A stretch of DNA of 64,000 bases, taken from assembly GCF_007741495.1 (NCBI RefSeq), contig NZ_CP036262.1, positions 2,046,001 to 2,110,000 on the forward strand, in the 5' to 3' direction. Of this stretch, positions 18,133 through 27,279 are shown piece after piece; the stretch's first letter is position 1; the number at the start of each line of letters is the position of its first letter. Position numbers and translations under genes: made by a program. Below the pieces are notes generated by a model that had not been told where the DNA came from, did no database searches, and saw only the letters and a program-made list of their open reading frames with translations. Origin of the DNA: Roseimaritima multifibrata (lineage in GTDB: Bacteria > Planctomycetota > Planctomycetia > Pirellulales > Pirellulaceae).

Positions 18133-19220
18133 AACGACGACTAGGAGAGCTGACAATCTTGCTTGCCTCGCTGGGGATACTTGGCGTGATGGTACTGGTG
18201 TCGGGAATCGTGCCGATCAAGGCCAGCAGCGGGCATTGGCCGATGACACGGTTGATATTGGATTTCGCAAGCGATCGATCGGTGGGGTTGCACAGTGCTG
18301 GTATCGAGGTTCCGCCGCTGGATGAACCAGGAATGGTCCAGCTCGGTGCGGCAATCTTCGACAACAATTGTCGTTGGTGTCACGGCGCACCAGGTTTCCC
18401 GTCGCCGCCCGTCGCCGCACAGATGACTCCTCATCCGCCCAAGTTGGCGGAAGCGGTCGAGACCTGGGACGATGCCGAGTTGTTTTACATTCTGAAACAC
18501 GGAATCAAGTTTACTGGGATGCCTGCATGGCCGACACAATCGCATGGTGAAGAAATTTGGCCTGTCGTCGCTTTTTTAAGGGAGTTGCCTGATACCGACG
18601 CCGACACCTACCTTGACTTGATTCAATCCGAGGTTGCCAAAACCGATGCGATCGAAACGCCGATCGCCTATGAAGTTGCAACGTTGTGTGCTGCGTGCCA
18701 TGGGATGGCGGACAGCCGACCAACAAGTGATCGAGTTCCTGTTTTAGCCTCCCAAAACGGGGCGTACCTAAAAAACTCCTTGTTGGCCTATGAAGCTGGC
18801 GAGCGAGGCAGCGGTGCGATGATGCCGATTGCACATCGCTTAACGGACGACCAAATCAGTGAACTTTCTAGCTACTACGCCGAGCAAATTCGCGAACCGG
18901 CGGTGATGAAAGACTCATCTGACGAAGAACTGATTGAAGCAGGTCGTCTACTTGCTGCTAACGGTGATCGGTCCGGCAAAATCCCTTCGTGCGTCGACTG
19001 TCACGGGCCAGGTGAAATAATGCGCAGCAGGGATTACCCAAGACTAGCTGGTCAGCCCGCTCGTTATCTGCAACAACAACTTGTGTTATTCGCCGAAGTG
19101 AAACGTGGCGGCAGTGACAACGCCTCGTTGATGGACTCCATCGCCGACAAACTAAGCGATGCGCAACGGCTTGCACTTTCTGCGTACTACGCTTCGCTAA
19201 ACGTCGACCGAAAGGAATAA
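18129..19220 (+). CDS. Tri-haem cytochrome c
   Basis: A 363-residue protein with one N-terminal membrane anchor followed by three cytochrome c modules. The haem sites are CRWCH (about 79), CAACH (about 183) and CVDCH (about 286). Met axial-ligand candidates are GMPAW, MMPIA and a later SLMDS. Modules 2 and 3 look like the c4/FixP-type pair. Overlap with ctaG shows it belongs to the oxidase operon, where it likely carries electrons to the subunit II haem. Confidence 0.9.
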   Translation: MKRRLGELTILLASLGILGVMVLVSGIVPIKASSGHWPMTRLILDFASDRSVGLHSAGIEVPPLDEPGMVQLGAAIFDNNCRWCHGAPGFPSPPVAAQMTPHPPKLAEAVETWDDAELFYILKHGIKFTGMPAWPTQSHGEEIWPVVAFLRELPDTDADTYLDLIQSEVAKTDAIETPIAYEVATLCAACHGMADSRPTSDRVPVLASQNGAYLKNSLLAYEAGERGSGAMMPIAHRLTDDQISELSSYYAEQIREPAVMKDSSDEELIEAGRLLAANGDRSGKIPSCVDCHGPGEIMRSRDYPRLAGQPARYLQQQLVLFAEVKRGGSDNASLMDSIADKLSDAQRLALSAYYASLNVDRKE

Positions 19221-19222
19221 GC

Positions 19223-19804
19223 ATGCTTTCGTTCACCAAGCCCAACGCTGACAGCATTGCTCGATTCCTGGATCAGCAAGCAAAGCTGGATTTCAACTAT
19301 CCCGATGTCGGCGCGACTGACGGTGAATTGCCAAGTCACTACGACCACAACTCCATTGAAGAAGAAGTCGGACGTCGCGCGACGGATTTTCAAGAAGCAA
19401 AAGCAGCTATGTTGGCGTGGAAACACTTCAACGTTGGATGGGCGGCAGCCTGCCCGACGACCACGCCAATTCGCGAGGGCGAAAATGTTGCAATCCTCGC
19501 TCGCATCTCGGGTTTATGGGCGCTGGCAGCCTGCCGAATCATCGAAGTCTTGCATGAAGAATCGCCAACAAGCAAACGCTTCGGATATTCATTCGGCACA
19601 CTCCCCGGACACCCCGAACAGGGAGAAGAACGATTTGAGGTTCGATGCAGCGCTAACGGTATCGTCACGTACCGCATCACCGCCTTTTTTCGGCCCAATT
19701 GCCTGTCCGCGGAAATTGCCTGGCCTTACTTCCGGTACCGTTTCAATCAGTTTCGACGTCAGTCAGTGGACAGGCTACGCCGTCATGTCCAGGATTCATC
19801 CTAA
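19223..19804 (+). CDS. DUF1990 family protein
   Basis: The 193-residue sequence has the DUF1990 layout. An early FNYPDVGAT stretch, a central AWKHFNVGWA, a VAILARISGLWALAACRIIEV block and GYSFGTLPGHPEQGEERF are visible, with R-I-T-A-F at the C-terminal side. Function is unknown for the family; a lipid- or steroid-binding type fold has been suggested. It starts 2 bp after the cytochrome c stop, so it is probably the last gene of the oxidase operon. Confidence 0.85.
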   Translation: MLSFTKPNADSIARFLDQQAKLDFNYPDVGATDGELPSHYDHNSIEEEVGRRATDFQEAKAAMLAWKHFNVGWAAACPTTTPIREGENVAILARISGLWALAACRIIEVLHEESPTSKRFGYSFGTLPGHPEQGEERFEVRCSANGIVTYRITAFFRPNCLSAEIAWPYFRYRFNQFRRQSVDRLRRHVQDSS

Positions 19805-20081
19805 GCGGAGTTGAGGCAGCGTGATCACGATTTTGATGCATCGACAACCGTCTTGAATCGACGATGAGGTTCCTCTGCAGCGTGGATCTGATTCGGAGGC
19901 CGGAAATCAATGAACCAAATCGAATTGATTGAAGCGCTGCGCCAACACTGATCTGTTGTTTGCATTGCAACGGCACCTTCCTCTTCACATTAACGTCTAT
20001 GAATTTAATCCGATGAACGGAAATTTGAATCTGAGCTCACACGTCACGTCGCGGTCACCGCTTCTAAAAGGAGAACGATAG

Positions 20082-20873
20082 ATGGAAATCACGCTTGAAG
20101 GTAAAGTGGTTTGGGTCACGGGAGGTAGCGAGGGAATTGGTCGTGCGATTGCCGTGAAGGCCGCCGATTGTGGCGCTCGCGTCGTCGTGACTGCAAGAGA
20201 TGCTGACTCGGTTAACGCAGTTGTGTCTCAAATTGAAGCGAAGGGCCGCACTGCATTGGCGGTGACTGCGGATGTAAGCGTCCCAGACGAGATGGAAAAG
20301 GCCGTCAACCAAATCATTGCCGAGTACGGTCGGCTGGATGTCGTTGTGGCGAATGCCGGGACGAACGGAACTTGGGCACCGATTCATGAACTCTCACACG
20401 ATGAGTGGACGAAGACGATTTCGGTCAACCTGACCGGTACCTACTTGGCGATCCATCATGCCGTCCCACATCTGAAAAACGCCGGGGGAGGAAGTATCGT
20501 CATTATGTCTTCGGTCAACGGCACAAGAATGTTCAGCAATGAAGGAGCGTCGGCTTACGCCGCGAGCAAGGCGGGGCAATTCGCTCTTGGACAAATGTTG
20601 GCTCTGGAATTGGCGCCGTCAAACATTCGAGTGAATGTGATTTGTCCGGGGGCTATCGAAAGTAATATTCACGGGAAAACGGAGAAGCAGGACTTAGCGA
20701 CCATCGAAACTCCTGTTGAATTTCCCGCAGGCAAGATTCCCCTGACCGCTGGGAAAAAGGGGAAAGCCGAGGACGTTGCAAAACTAACCATTTTCCTTGC
20801 GAGTGACGCTGCATCGCATATCACTGGGACTCCAGTCTGGATCGATGGGGCTCAGTCACTTTTGCAAGGATGA
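20082..20873 (+). CDS. Short-chain dehydrogenase/reductase
   Basis: A classical 263-residue SDR. The TGGSEGIGRAIA cofactor loop is at residues 13-24, VANAG follows beta-4, the catalytic Ser is in IVIMSSVNG and YAASKAG contains the Tyr-Lys pair, with ICPGAIESN after it and ITGTPVWIDGA near the end. The acidic or basic residue after beta-2 is Arg (VTARD), compatible with NADP(H). An AAAAGGAGAACG ribosome site precedes the ATG. Substrate is unknown. Confidence 0.92.
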   Translation: MEITLEGKVVWVTGGSEGIGRAIAVKAADCGARVVVTARDADSVNAVVSQIEAKGRTALAVTADVSVPDEMEKAVNQIIAEYGRLDVVVANAGTNGTWAPIHELSHDEWTKTISVNLTGTYLAIHHAVPHLKNAGGGSIVIMSSVNGTRMFSNEGASAYAASKAGQFALGQMLALELAPSNIRVNVICPGAIESNIHGKTEKQDLATIETPVEFPAGKIPLTAGKKGKAEDVAKLTIFLASDAASHITGTPVWIDGAQSLLQG

Positions 20874-20970
20874 GGCGGTACGAGGATCGGGGAACTGTCG
20901 ATCCCAAGCGGTTTGCTGGGATGGCATGGATGGGATTTTTTAAAGCGGGAGGCAAGTTGCTGGTAGCGGA

Positions 20971-23900
20971 CTAGGTTCCTTGGTTCACCGAGTCTAGCCA
21001 AGACGCCACTTCGCTCGCTTCGGGTCGTTCGCAGAGACGGAATTTTTTTAGGCTCCCGTCGGCATCGTCGTACATCAGCATGGTGGCTGCGGTTAGGTCG
21101 GAGGCGATCGGCGTGTCGATCAAATTGGCCGAGTCCGCTGAACTCATCCGTCCAAGCAACCGAATTTCAAGATCATGGTGCACCGAACGTGGCAACCACC
21201 GCGTCAGCGTTTCGGCGGTCTGGCAACAGAGGATCGTATAGACCCCTGCTTGCGGACCATCTTTTAGAATGCTTTGGAGGGCATCGGACCCGCTGAGGGT
21301 TTGTTGTTCGTTTAGAGAGAACTGATAGGAATCGGATTGTCGTAGTTCACGGAACCGTTCCAGCGGGGTGATGACGATCACCGTAGGTGGTTGATCTTTG
21401 ATCGCTTCGTCTCCCTCGGCCAAGCGTTTCGCGACCAAGGCGTTCAAGCGATTTAATTCGCTTTCGCAATCCCGCGGCGACACCGATTCGATGGTTAATC
21501 CGGTTGCCTGCAACCAATCGCTTGGGCGTTCTCCTCCTTCTTCGGAGATTCGATTTCCGTCCAATAAAACGATTTCAGGGGATTGAGAGTAGCGGTCTTG
21601 CCAGTCCGCAAACATCGAAGAGAGGGCTACTGTTAGAACCGACAGCGTTGGTTCCGCGGTCGCGACAACAAGTGCGTTGCGACCGGTTTGAGGCTGAAAA
21701 CGAAGAAGCGTTGGCGGCCCGATTTCGATCGATTCTCCCAGCAGTCCTCGTAGTTGACGGGCCCCTTCCGGTTTGGATTGGAAAGCGGCCTGAAGCAATC
21801 GCGGAGTCCACTTGGTTGGTCGATTCCCCTCAAAAATGACCACAGGTTCGTGATCTTGCTCCGCTTCCCATTTGGAATCCCTGGCGGTGATTTCCGCCAA
21901 CATTCGTTGTTGCTCGTCGCCCGAAAGCCAAGCGATTTGGAAAGGTTGATTGCCTTCGGTTAACCCTCCGGCATCGTTGTAAATCGCTTCTCCGGGGCGG
22001 TTGATCACGCGGGCCGCTGGATTGTCGTCGGCCAGGATTAATGCTGCATCGGCTTCGCTGGACTGCAGGGCAATTCGGACAGCCATTTGTCCCAGCGTTG
22101 CCCGTGGCAACGCGTAGGAGCCTGCCAGTGATTGGCTACTGAGGATGACGTGCATGCCAAACGAACGCCCTTGCCGCACCAAGCGGTCGAGGTACATCGC
22201 GCAGTCGGCAGCAATTCGATCGTCATGAAGGAAGATTTCTTGAAATTCATCGATTACCAACAGGATTCGCGGTAGCGACTGATGGGTGGCTTTGCGGTAA
22301 CCGCCAAGATCCTGAACGCGAGCTTCCCGGAATTGTTCGCCGCGTTGTTGTAGTTCGGCGTCCAAACGTTGGAGGACACTGCGTCCGAACTCCCTTTCGC
22401 TTTCGATCCCGATAACGCGAGCATGGGGAAGAGGCCCATCCGCGTAGGCTTTGAATTCAACCCCTTTCTTAAAATCCAGTAAGTACATCTGTAGTTCCGC
22501 GGGCGTGTAAAGCATCGCTCCCGCGGTGATGATCGTATGCAGCAGCGTGCTTTTTCCCGACCCCGTTTTACCGGCGATCAAAACATGTTGGCGAACGCCT
22601 TCCCCTAGTTTCAGTGCAAGGCTGCGGTAGGCGCCTTGGCTGCCGATCGGGATTTCCAAAGTATCGGACGACTCGGACGTTCCCATCGAACCGGCGGGAA
22701 GGATTTTTTGCAGAGGGATTTCGACGCGATTGGCTGCGACCGCCGCTTGCCCGATAACCTCGGTCCAGCCCAGTTGATCGGGAATTGGAGGGGGAGCACA
22801 GGGGAGGAACGCGTGTTTTGAGAACGAATGGTCTAGGTAGCTCCACTCGTTTTCGGAATCGATCCGCATGCGCATCAGGCGGGGGTCCTCCAACGAGGGG
22901 AATTCCTTCGGCCACGGCAGCGTTTCGTCTCGGACAAGAATCAGGAACGTGCCACATCGGCGTGCACTGTCGACCATCGCCCGCAGATGATTCGCCGATT
23001 CGGGGGTGATTCCGCCGGGCAGTCCAACCCCGGCGACGATTCGATAAGGTTCGGCGAGGGATCCCGCGATTTGGTTATAATCTTCGATCGTATCGAATTG
23101 GTCGCGTAAGCAGGATTGCAACACGTCTTCATTGTGCTGCGTCCATTCGGCTAACCGAGTTTCAATCTGTGCGGGAGCCGTCCAGACGCGGTTGTTTACC
23201 AATGTTCCGTCATGATCGGACAGCGCGATCAAACCCGCAAAATGCTGGCCGCGTCCGATGGGGTCAAGCAATGTCGCTTGGCAACGTCCGGGAGTGACGC
23301 CTCGGAAGGCATTCCACAGCAGGGAATGAACCAGTTCGACCGCCTTCTCTGTTTTCTCTGGCGGGCAGTCGATCACGATTCCTGCATGCAGTCTGCGATG
23401 GAGGGCAACGGGTAACCACTGGGGCAGCGCTTCGGATGCGGAATCGGGTGAACCTTGGACCCCGGCGTAGGTTGCCGACTGCCCCATCACTTGGCGAAGC
23501 GGATCGTGGATATCGATCCGTCCGACAGGAAGGTAATCAAGCGTACTGGAACCGGAGCATTGCGGCGGTGTCTGCCAAACGGGAAAACGTTCTTGCCAAA
23601 TGCGTTGATAGTCGCGGATGCGTTGTAGCCCGCGTTCGACGGTGACCGTGAATCGCTGATTGAAATGTTCTATTTCGCTTTGGTTCTTTTCGAGTAGCCG
23701 TTCTTGGCGAACGCTAAAATCTTCTTCAACGCGCTGCAGGCGGGTTTGGATCTGGGCTGTCAGTTCTTCTGCCTGGGTGTGCATCTTTTGATCGACAGCA
23801 TCCATGTTCCGTTGGAATTCCATCCCGATTTCGATCTGTTTTCCTTGCAGTTGCTCCCGTTCGGTCTTCTCATGTGCTGCTAATTTTTCATTGGTTTCGG

Positions 23901-24906
23901 CAATGTGTTCACGCTGCCACCGTTCGGCTGCCTTCAGGTGGAAGTCGCGGGTCTTGAGCAGGTCCTGAGCAAAAGCTTGGGCCTTTTTCTTCGCAATCGC
24001 TCGCCCTGTTTTTGCCGCGCGTTCTCCCATCGCAGCGAAGTGTTCGGCCGCCGGGTAGTCGCGACGCGTCTGTCGCCGCAGTGGAAACTGCAGGATCGCA
24101 AGGACGCTGAAGAACAGAAACAAAGCGGTTCCCAGTCCTGAAAGTAGTGCGATCAGCAGGTGTTCTTCGACAAACAGGAAACAACCGATTGACCAGCAGA
24201 GTACAAAAATGGCCGCTCCTAATGGCAGGATCCAAAAAGTATCGACCAGTTTTGAGGGAGTACTGCTGTAGAGTTTGCGAAGGTTTTCGCGGATCATTCG
24301 GTTGGCGGTTTCGATCGCATCGACCGCTTCTTGAACCGATTCCGGTGCTGCTTCTTGATCGGATTCCGGGATTGGGGGGACCGTCGGCAAACCGCTTAAA
24401 CGCCTAGCCGTCACATCGCGGACCTCGTCCAGCGATTCCACTAAGGGGAGCATCGCTTGATCCAGCCGCGATTCATGCTTTAAGCGTTTCTCGGTGGGTA
24501 GCGGTTTTTGCGTTTCGTATTGATGTTGTACCGCAGCACACCGAGCACGCACTTTATTGGCGATCGCTTGATGTTCTTCTTTCCGCTTCTGTTCGAAACG
24601 GACGGCCAAGCGTTTTAATTCGGTTCGCAGTTCAACGGTTTCTGTTTCGTATTTTGAAATCAACCGTTCGTTTGCGTCGTCCCACGTGCGTAGAAAGTTG
24701 TTTCGTTGTTGACGGCAATCTTGAAGCGTTTGTTGTCGCAGTTGTGCCGCTTGCTCTTGCTCATTTTTCAATTCTGCTGCGTGATCTTCTGCTAGTTTCT
24801 CGCGTAGCTTGTCTGCATTGGCCGCGCGGTCCATCAGACCGCGCAGCAGTCGCTCCTGGCGCTGAGGGGAAAGCAATCCTGTGGGGGCCGGAAGCGTTTT
24901 CGGCAT
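20971..24906 (-). CDS. FtsK/SpoIIIE-type ATPase of a type VII-like module
   Basis: A 1311-residue protein from the ATG at 24906, 4 bp after the upstream stop. In order: a charged coiled coil (about 1-205), two membrane helices (about 220-275), a second long coiled coil (about 310-450), and a domain resembling a degenerate nucleotide-binding fold (TLLDPIGRGQHFAGL). Then comes a full FtsK/SpoIIIE domain with Walker A GKTGSGKST at about 779-787 and Walker B ILLVIDEFQ near 880, and a last degenerate ATPase-like domain (about 1040-1311). Multiple ATPase modules after membrane anchors recall EssC/EccC, but FHA domains are absent. The operon with two WXG100-like proteins supports a secretion or conflict role, not DNA segregation. 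Confidence 0.85.
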   Translation of the reverse strand: MPKTLPAPTGLLSPQRQERLLRGLMDRAANADKLREKLAEDHAAELKNEQEQAAQLRQQTLQDCRQQRNNFLRTWDDANERLISKYETETVELRTELKRLAVRFEQKRKEEHQAIANKVRARCAAVQHQYETQKPLPTEKRLKHESRLDQAMLPLVESLDEVRDVTARRLSGLPTVPPIPESDQEAAPESVQEAVDAIETANRMIRENLRKLYSSTPSKLVDTFWILPLGAAIFVLCWSIGCFLFVEEHLLIALLSGLGTALFLFFSVLAILQFPLRRQTRRDYPAAEHFAAMGERAAKTGRAIAKKKAQAFAQDLLKTRDFHLKAAERWQREHIAETNEKLAAHEKTEREQLQGKQIEIGMEFQRNMDAVDQKMHTQAEELTAQIQTRLQRVEEDFSVRQERLLEKNQSEIEHFNQRFTVTVERGLQRIRDYQRIWQERFPVWQTPPQCSGSSTLDYLPVGRIDIHDPLRQVMGQSATYAGVQGSPDSASEALPQWLPVALHRRLHAGIVIDCPPEKTEKAVELVHSLLWNAFRGVTPGRCQATLLDPIGRGQHFAGLIALSDHDGTLVNNRVWTAPAQIETRLAEWTQHNEDVLQSCLRDQFDTIEDYNQIAGSLAEPYRIVAGVGLPGGITPESANHLRAMVDSARRCGTFLILVRDETLPWPKEFPSLEDPRLMRMRIDSENEWSYLDHSFSKHAFLPCAPPPIPDQLGWTEVIGQAAVAANRVEIPLQKILPAGSMGTSESSDTLEIPIGSQGAYRSLALKLGEGVRQHVLIAGKTGSGKSTLLHTIITAGAMLYTPAELQMYLLDFKKGVEFKAYADGPLPHARVIGIESEREFGRSVLQRLDAELQQRGEQFREARVQDLGGYRKATHQSLPRILLVIDEFQEIFLHDDRIAADCAMYLDRLVRQGRSFGMHVILSSQSLAGSYALPRATLGQMAVRIALQSSEADAALILADDNPAARVINRPGEAIYNDAGGLTEGNQPFQIAWLSGDEQQRMLAEITARDSKWEAEQDHEPVVIFEGNRPTKWTPRLLQAAFQSKPEGARQLRGLLGESIEIGPPTLLRFQPQTGRNALVVATAEPTLSVLTVALSSMFADWQDRYSQSPEIVLLDGNRISEEGGERPSDWLQATGLTIESVSPRDCESELNRLNALVAKRLAEGDEAIKDQPPTVIVITPLERFRELRQSDSYQFSLNEQQTLSGSDALQSILKDGPQAGVYTILCCQTAETLTRWLPRSVHHDLEIRLLGRMSSADSANLIDTPIASDLTAATMLMYDDADGSLKKFRLCERPEASEVASWLDSVNQGT

Positions 24907-24910
24907 GTTG

Positions 24911-25165
24911 TTATTCCTGGTTGCGGTCGCGTAGATCTTGTTCGGCCGTCTGCAGTACATCACGCAATTCTGTTAGTACCGCTGACAGCCGATTCAGCGA
25001 AACAGGAATGGGAGCTAGGTGTTCGTCTTCAAAGCGAGTGCGTCGCTGGTCCTGCCAGTCTTCTTTGATTTCGCTCCATAGGCGGGCGAAATCGCGCCAG
25101 TCGCGGCGACTTCGGTTTTCGCAGTCGGTCAATTGTCCGAGAGTGGTTTGGATGCGGGCGCTCAT
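24911..25165 (-). CDS. WXG100-like small helical protein (copy 2)
   Basis: 84 residues, predicted as a helix-turn-helix hairpin. The central DWQDQRRTRFEDEHL parallels TWRDEQQRKFASEFE in the gene at 25670: in both a Trp-x-Asp takes the place of the WXG turn and is followed by [RK]F five positions after the Asp. Length and topology are those of WXG100 proteins, which form dimers and are recognised by FtsK-type ATPases. Its start overlaps the preceding stop by 4 bp and the ATPase begins 4 bp after its stop. The motif is divergent, so membership is inferred. Confidence 0.65.
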   Translation of the reverse strand: MSARIQTTLGQLTDCENRSRRDWRDFARLWSEIKEDWQDQRRTRFEDEHLAPIPVSLNRLSAVLTELRDVLQTAEQDLRDRNQE

Positions 25166-25662
25166 GGCTCTGGATCGACTGGAGGAAGTTTGGTTTGACT
25201 GTATTGCTGGAGGACGGAGAGCATTTGTTGCAAATCGGAACGGGCTCTTGGAATCCCCGTATCAAGCGTCTGTTGCATGTTGCCGATGGGGCCGGTCGCC
25301 GCATTGAGTGCCGATTCAATTTGCAGGCGATGGTGGCGGCAGCGAAGCTGTTTTTCGCGACAAAACGCCATCCGATTTTTTGCCGTCGCAACCCGCTTTT
25401 TGGCTTCGGTTGCGGGGGCACGATCCCCAGGGCGGGTGGTCGATTGTTTTTGCTGAAGGTCATCGAGCGCGGCGTTTAAGTCCCGCTCGGCTAATGTGGT
25501 TTGTTGTTTCCAGTACGCAGGCTGATCGCTGGTGATCCATTCTTGGGCATGCTGTAGGGCGTGGCGAATTTCCTGGACCGATACATCCATGGCGTGAGCC
25601 CATTTCAGCAGTCCCCCATCAAGACGCTGTAGAACTTCTAAGTCACGGACATTGCTTTGCAT
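25162..25662 (-). CDS. Coiled-coil protein of the type VII-like module
   Basis: A 166-residue protein from the ATG at 25662, 7 bp after the WXG100-like stop. It is essentially all helix with heptad-like stretches (ERDLNAALDDLQQKQ; KKRVATAKNRMAF) and no membrane segment or signal peptide. I do not recognise a family. Tight packing between the two WXG100-like genes suggests a third structural or adaptor component. The C-terminus (YSQTKLPPVDPEP) is flexible. Confidence 0.65.
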   Translation of the reverse strand: MQSNVRDLEVLQRLDGGLLKWAHAMDVSVQEIRHALQHAQEWITSDQPAYWKQQTTLAERDLNAALDDLQQKQSTTRPGDRAPATEAKKRVATAKNRMAFCREKQLRCRHHRLQIESALNAATGPIGNMQQTLDTGIPRARSDLQQMLSVLQQYSQTKLPPVDPEP

Positions 25663-25669
25663 AAGGATC

Positions 25670-25939
25670 TCAACCGCGCAAATAGGATTCGATCTGATCG
25701 GCTTTCCGTACCAGATAGGGAAGGTGTTGCTCGGTGGCCGCAAGCAAACGGTTCATCTGCCGAAGTTGCTGTTCAAATTCAGAGGCAAATTTTCGTTGCT
25801 GTTCGTCACGCCAAGTCTGCTCTAATTCGTGCATGTGACTGGCCAAGGCAGCGTGGCGTTGCTTCATATCTTCCGCATAATCGCGCAGATGGCTGGCGAA
25901 ACGACGCAGTTCGTCGGGGTCGGCAATGGCTTGGTTCAT
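25670..25939 (-). CDS. WXG100-like small helical protein (copy 1)
   Basis: 89 residues from the ATG at 25939, overlapping the TPR gene stop by 4 bp. Two helices flank a central TWRDEQQRKF turn at about residues 44-53, i.e. W-x-D in place of the canonical W-x-G, with conserved Phe after it. N-terminal DPDELRRFASHLRDYAEDM resembles the first helix of WXG100 proteins. It probably pairs with the product at 24911 as an EsxA/EsxB-like heterodimer; this is inference from length, motif and operon. Confidence 0.7.
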   Translation of the reverse strand: MNQAIADPDELRRFASHLRDYAEDMKQRHAALASHMHELEQTWRDEQQRKFASEFEQQLRQMNRLLAATEQHLPYLVRKADQIESYLRG

Positions 25940-26799
25940 GAACGTGCTGGGGAGTTGGAGTTGGCTGCAAGGTCTCGTTCGGCGAGCGCCATTTTGAGAA
26001 AACGTTCGTATCGCTTCAATGAGGCTGGCAGACCGACATGGGACGCTAGGTCGACTGCCGCCTGAAGGGCGGTGATCCGCGTAGGAAGGTCCGCCGGAAC
26101 CGCACGTCGCATCGCTGCCGCCCGGTATTCGGGGAGGGCTTTCATCGGCTTGCCAAGGGCTTGGTAACATTGTCCCCGCAGCAAATAAGCAGCCGGGGCA
26201 AGGGCATCGATTCGGGTAGCCGTTGCCACTGCATCGATCGCTTCTTTGAATTTTTCCAGATCGCGGAGGGCTTCGCCTAGCACAACCCGCAATGCCGTAT
26301 CTTCTGGCGATCTTGCCAGTCTTCCGCGGCAGACCTCGACCCGTCGCGCCGCCCAATTGACTTTGGCTCGTTCCAGTTCCAGTTCCGAATCGACCGTCTG
26401 GTACCGGATCGCAAGTTCACGTGCGGAGCGGAGGTGTTGTAGCGATTGTGCTAATTTGGCTTCTTCGAATTCCCACAATAGCCTGCGATCGTCGGGCTGG
26501 ACCTGCAGGCCTCGCTGAAGCGTTTTGCGAGCCTCGATGGGGCGATTTTCGGTTCGATAGATTTGTGCCAATTCTAAATAGGCGTCGACGTCCGCAGGAT
26601 TGGGCTGTAGGAAGCGTTCTAGTTCTTGCCGACGTTGAAGCTGGACCGCTGAATCGACAGGTTGAGGAGATTCATCACTGGGATCCTCGGCAACGACGCC
26701 ACGGCGGAGCAATTCTTCCGGTTGAACGGGTCGCCACGGTCCACCCTCCAATGGGCTTAATTGGATGGAAGGATTGTTATCAGGGGCGTCTTCAGACAT
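25936..26799 (-). CDS. TPR-repeat protein heading the type VII-like operon
   Basis: A 287-residue cytoplasmic protein. After a disordered acidic-Pro N-terminus (1-55), TPR-like units are visible: NPADVDAYLELAQIYRTENR, EDTALRVVLGEALRDLEKFK and APAAYLLRGQCYQALGKPMK, with a charged helical insert between the first and second. It is first in the operon and coupled to the WXG100-like gene, so it may act as a chaperone or adaptor for the small proteins. No catalytic motif is seen. Confidence 0.8.
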   Translation of the reverse strand: MSEDAPDNNPSIQLSPLEGGPWRPVQPEELLRRGVVAEDPSDESPQPVDSAVQLQRRQELERFLQPNPADVDAYLELAQIYRTENRPIEARKTLQRGLQVQPDDRRLLWEFEEAKLAQSLQHLRSARELAIRYQTVDSELELERAKVNWAARRVEVCRGRLARSPEDTALRVVLGEALRDLEKFKEAIDAVATATRIDALAPAAYLLRGQCYQALGKPMKALPEYRAAAMRRAVPADLPTRITALQAAVDLASHVGLPASLKRYERFLKMALAERDLAANSNSPARS

Positions 26800-27279
26800 G
26801 GCACGCCTCGATTCTGCTAATAAGACTGAAAGAAAAGAGTCAATAATTAAGTGTAACTCGTTTTCCCCAACGGTGTCGAAACAACGTTCGGGAAAACGTC
26901 AGGTACCGGTGCCAAATAAAGCCCGCTGCGGATGGCGTCTTGGGGGGCGTTTCACATTGATGGAACTGACGCTGGTCCTGATGATTCCGCCGGTTTGCTG
27001 GTTGGAATGCAACAGGGTCGCTGAATGCGAGCAACGCAAAACGGGTTGAAAACCGTTCGCTAACCAGCTGTTTGGGCTATGCCGTTTATAGCGGCATAAC
27101 GGCAGCGCTGTTTGGTTCGCGTTGCGTGCGTGAAACGGAACCCTCTCGCCGCGTGAATCTTTATTTCGTCTGTTGACTCGTCTCGACGCCCAGAATGCCA
27201 TCGTCGCCATTTACTGCCGCCCATCGGTTGCTGGGCGGGAGAGTGATCGCGGGGCATTCGAATCAGAGAAACCGACCGG
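26800..27279. other. Intergenic between TPR operon promoter side and adh gene
   Basis: No gene is supported. The stretch must hold the promoter of the five-gene operon at its left end. A perfect 7-bp stem hairpin, TATGCCG-(7 nt)-CGGCATA, lies at 27078-27098, and a looser GTTCGGGAAAACG-type stretch near 26884. Neither is followed by a clear T-run. Confidence 0.4.

Noticed and set aside
26899-27210. Possible small gene upstream of the TPR operon
   Set aside because: Low-complexity basic product, no ribosome-binding site and no signal; hairpin DNA explains part of it.
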